DNA of 34,048 nt from assembly GCA_002372315.1 (NCBI GenBank), contig DFFU01000011.1, positions 1 through 34,048 on the forward strand, read 5' to 3'. Each line of letters starts with the position of its first letter. Position 1 is the first letter of the stretch. A program made the position numbers and the translations under genes. The notes beneath the pieces are model-generated. The model was not told where the DNA came from and made no database searches. It saw nothing but the letters and a program-made list of their open reading frames with translations. Positions 31,833 to 34,048 of the stretch are shown one piece after another. Origin of the DNA: Alphaproteobacteria bacterium UBA3768. Its GTDB lineage: Bacteria; Pseudomonadota; Alphaproteobacteria; CAAHEQ01; UBA3637.

Positions 31833-32600
31833 TTAAGCTTTCACTTCTTCTGTTGCAGTTTCAGCAGGCGCTTCAACAGCAGCACCAACATCCACACCAG
31901 CAGCCTGCAATTCAGCCTGAATACCATCCAAAACTGCACCACTGATTAAATCACAGTATAAACGAATCGCTTTGCTAGCGTCATCGTTTCCTGGAATTGG
32001 ATACATAATGCCATCAGGATTGGCGTTAGAATCGCAAATAGCAATCACAGGAATGCCCAATTTCTTGGCTTCCGCAGCAGCCAAATCTTCTTTGACCAAG
32101 TCAATGATAAAGACCAAATCGGGACGACCATTCATATCGCGAATACCGCCCAAAGAAGCATTCAATTTTTCACGTTCACGTTCAATGTTGAGCTTTTCCT
32201 TTTTGGTAAGCCCTGCAAAACCATCTTTTTCCATACGGGCATCAATTTCTTTTAAACGCTTAATGCTGGCCGAAATGGTTTTCCAGTTGGTGAGCATACC
32301 ACCCAACCAACGCTTATTCACATAATATTGACCACAACGAGCTGCTGCTTCTGCTACCACTTGTTGAGCTTGTGCTTTTGTGGCTACAAACAAAATTTTA
32401 CCACCTTTGGCGGCCACATCACGCACAGCTTCCATAGCACGATACAAATTGGGAACAGTTTGTCCCAAATCCATGATATGCACATTATCACGCACACCAT
32501 AAATAAAAGGCGCCATTTTTGGGTTCCAGCGACGCACATGATGACCAAAATGAACACCAGCTTCAATCAGCTGACGCATACTAATAGTTGGAAGAGACAT
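31833..32600 (-). CDS. rpsB: 30S ribosomal protein S2
   Basis: A 255-residue small-subunit protein needed for binding of S1 and mRNA. Signatures include MRQLIEAGVHFGHHVRRWNPKM, VNKRWLGGMLTNWKTISASI and PVIAICDSNANPDGIMYPIPGNDDA. The C-terminal 25 residues are Ala/Glu-rich and low-complexity. ATG at 32600 is preferred because AAGGA lies 8 bases upstream; a longer in-frame reading would begin inside the structured leader. Confidence 0.97.
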   Translation of the reverse strand: MSLPTISMRQLIEAGVHFGHHVRRWNPKMAPFIYGVRDNVHIMDLGQTVPNLYRAMEAVRDVAAKGGKILFVATKAQAQQVVAEAAARCGQYYVNKRWLGGMLTNWKTISASIKRLKEIDARMEKDGFAGLTKKEKLNIEREREKLNASLGGIRDMNGRPDLVFIIDLVKEDLAAAEAKKLGIPVIAICDSNANPDGIMYPIPGNDDASKAIRLYCDLISGAVLDGIQAELQAAGVDVGAAVEAPAETATEEVKA

Positions 32601-32739
32601 TTTTAATCCTTTCTTTTTCCAGTTAAACCTCTGCGGAAAGAGCATAACCTTTTGATTACACTGGAAATCCTTAATCCCATTCAACACGAACAGGTGGACT
32701 TTTCCGCATGTGAATTATTCGCCTCACCATGAAACGAAT
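32601..32739 (-). promoter_or_regulatory. Structured rpsB leader with interleaved stems
   Basis: The roughly 140-base leader carries two exact 8-bp complementary pairs: TGCGGAAA (32632-32639) with 32701-32708, and TTTCCAGT (32616-32623) with 32660-32667. Their order is interleaved, so they must either form a pseudoknot or exclude each other. The second pair ends 3 bases from the ribosome site (AAAGGA, 32607-32612). S2 is known to repress rpsB in enterobacteria through its leader; this could be an equivalent element. Confidence 0.6.
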
Positions 32740-32745
32740 GGGTGC

Positions 32746-32774
32746 ATTATAACAAAAAAACAAATGAAATGCAA
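32746..32774 (-). promoter_or_regulatory. Promoter for rpsB-tsf-frr-uppS
   Basis: On the minus strand TTGCAT (32769-32774), 17 bases and a perfect TATAAT (32746-32751), giving a start near 32739. Confidence 0.75.
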
Positions 32775-32859
32775 GAAAAATTTTTGACAACATTGTTTTT
32801 GTTGCCAGCACATCCTCAACTTCAATATAAAAACTTTTTTAAAAAAATAAAAAAAACGC

Positions 32860-32887
32860 TTGACATTCTTTTGGAGATTGCTAAACT
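32860..32887 (+). promoter_or_regulatory. Candidate promoter for the repeat protein
   Basis: A perfect TTGACA (32860-32865), 16 bases and TAAACT (32882-32887) preceded by TGC, an extended -10 feature. It lies about 33 bases before the start codon and is divergent from the rpsB promoter. Confidence 0.6.
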
Positions 32888-32919
32888 GGGGCTATATGTA
32901 CATATGAAAGGGGATCCTT

Positions 32920-34048
32920 ATGTTGAAATTATCCAGAACTGCAATTCGTGAATTAAGTAAAATGTATCGTGCCGTGTTGATGGGGGCATTTATAGTTTCT
33001 GTTTTTACAACAGTTAGTGTACAAGCTGCTGATCCGAGTACATGGGAAAAGGCTATAGAAGACACAGAAACTTTTATGGATAACTTAGAAGCTGGTGGAT
33101 GGAATCCGGGTACAGATCCAGTCACTGGATGGGGTGTACAACAAGTTTTAGGTTATATGGCTGATGCCGCTTCAGCGACAGATGATGCAGTTACTTTGGT
33201 TAATAGTACAGATAAAGGCAATGAGGCATTATATAATTCTGTCACTGCTTTACAAGATACTGTTGGTGATTCTTCTAGTGGTTTGGTTAAAGATGTTGAC
33301 GATTTGCAAACCGCTGTTGGTGATTCTTCTAGTGGTTTGGTTAAAGATGTTGACGATTTGCAAACCACTGTTGGTGATTCTTCTAGTGGTTTGGTTAAAG
33401 ATGTTGACGATTTACAAACCACTGTTGGTGATTCTTCTAGTGGTTTGGTTAAAGATGTTGACGATTTGAAGACTGCAACAACATTCACAGCTGATGGTAA
33501 CTACTATGAAAGCACAGATTCTGTAGTTGAAGCAATTGATAGTATTGATACTCAAGTTAAGACAAATACAGATGATATTACAGCTTTAACATCAGGTACA
33601 GATACTGGCGCTATAGTTGTTAAACAAGCCACCGTTGGTGCTGATGGTTTATCTATCACCGATGGTGGCACTTTAACTTCCGATGGTTTGATTACAGCTA
33701 ATGGTGGGCTGACTGTGAAAGATGGTCAAAATTTAACTTTGGGTGGCAATTCATCCAATACAATTGACCATGGTGCTATAAATGTGAAAACAGCCACTGA
33801 TGCTGACTTAAAAAATAGTATTGCCACCGCTTATACCTTAAAAACTCAGGCCGAAAATGCGACATATACAGCAAAATCTCCAGCAACAGACAGAAATATA
33901 ACATCTAACACGACAATCAATGGGGCTATTGATACCCTAGATACAGCTATCGGAACAGTTGATACCTCAAAGATTCAAAATCGTACTGGAACAGGAATGG
34001 AATTATCTGATTCCAACAGTGTTGATGCAAATATACAAGCTTTGGATA
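32920..34048 (+). CDS. Secreted repeat-containing adhesin-like protein (partial, runs off window)
   Basis: The reading frame stays open for 376 codons to the window end, so the gene is incomplete. The N-terminus has a long signal peptide: a basic stretch (1-17), a hydrophobic core (18-33) and likely cleavage after VQA (36) or the next Ala. Residues 115-186 are four near-identical 18-residue repeats (VGDSSSGLVKDVDDLQT and variants) with Val/Leu spacing that suits a coiled coil. Beyond them are Gly/Asn/Thr/Asp-rich stretches suggesting beta structure and further heptad-like segments. The layout resembles stalked surface adhesins or autotransporters, but no membrane anchor is visible. AAGGGG lies about 8 bases ahead of the ATG. 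Confidence 0.75.
   Translation, partial: MLKLSRTAIRELSKMYRAVLMGAFIVSVFTTVSVQAADPSTWEKAIEDTETFMDNLEAGGWNPGTDPVTGWGVQQVLGYMADAASATDDAVTLVNSTDKGNEALYNSVTALQDTVGDSSSGLVKDVDDLQTAVGDSSSGLVKDVDDLQTTVGDSSSGLVKDVDDLQTTVGDSSSGLVKDVDDLKTATTFTADGNYYESTDSVVEAIDSIDTQVKTNTDDITALTSGTDTGAIVVKQATVGADGLSITDGGTLTSDGLITANGGLTVKDGQNLTLGGNSSNTIDHGAINVKTATDADLKNSIATAYTLKTQAENATYTAKSPATDRNITSNTTINGAIDTLDTAIGTVDTSKIQNRTGTGMELSDSNSVDANIQALD
33262..33477 (+). repeat. Four tandem 54-bp in-frame repeats
   Basis: Units begin at 33262, 33316, 33370 and 33424, exactly 54 bases apart, and are nearly identical in DNA. They differ at the GCT/ACT codon at the unit end and at one TTG/TTA codon; the last unit ends AAGACTGCA instead of CAAACCACT. 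The unit length is a multiple of three, so copy number can change without a frameshift. Confidence 0.95.

Noticed and set aside
32601..32687. Longer start for rpsB
   Set aside because: It would translate the structured leader; the family start and ribosome site are at 32600.
32676..32742. Third complementary pair in the rpsB leader (CCCATTC with GAATGGG)
   Set aside because: The outer arm lies at or before the predicted transcription start, so it may not be in the RNA.
33153..33488. Minus-strand frame with repeated residues across the tandem repeats
   Set aside because: It is the complement of the repeat-containing sense gene; the repeats simply keep this frame open.

Overview
The window comes from an AT-rich alphaproteobacterium. 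Three things point there: adk sits directly after secY in the ribosomal cluster, SspB is the alphaproteobacterial type, and the protein after it has the RHH_4 family pattern. The type IV-pilin-like proteins and a repeat-bearing surface protein suggest a host-associated lineage, possibly the gut RF32/Rhodospirillales-like group; that placement is inference. No tRNA, rRNA, insertion sequence, prophage or CRISPR array was seen.

Layout. (1) 1-3855, minus strand: a ruvA - secreted protein - ruvB - (tiny ORF) - kinase-like protein - ybgC - tolQ (cut by the window edge) operon. It couples Holliday-junction processing to the start of the Tol-Pal module and carries two unusual inserted genes. (2) 3865-6006, plus strand: dnaB - sspB - RHH_4 protein, running convergently into uppP (minus). 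(3) 6802-10119, plus strand: moxR - DUF58 - DUF4381, then an SGNH-like protein and a two-way terminator. (4) 10136-27126, minus strand: one long translation block in the order str (rpsL, rpsG, fusA), S10, spc, secY, adk, then alpha (rpsM, rpsK, rpoA, rplQ). A perfect-consensus sigma70-type promoter precedes rpsL and a second precedes rpsM. The genes tuf and rpmD are missing from their usual places. (5) 27276-29509, minus strand: two paralogous prepilin-like proteins, one of them a pilin fused to a Cys-rich and lectin-like C-terminus. (6) 29511-32774, minus strand: rpsB - tsf - frr - uppS, without the usual pyrH, with a structured rpsB leader and a strong terminator. (7) 32860-34048, plus strand: a secreted, repeat-containing adhesin-like gene running off the window.

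Most of the window is housekeeping: translation, protein export, recombination, replication and undecaprenyl-lipid metabolism (uppS makes the carrier, uppP recycles it). The parts most worth a second look are the pilin/tip-pilin pair, the 54-bp in-frame tandem repeat, the interleaved stems in the rpsB leader, the dyads laid over the two ribosomal promoters, and the unfamiliar genes inside the ruv-tol operon.
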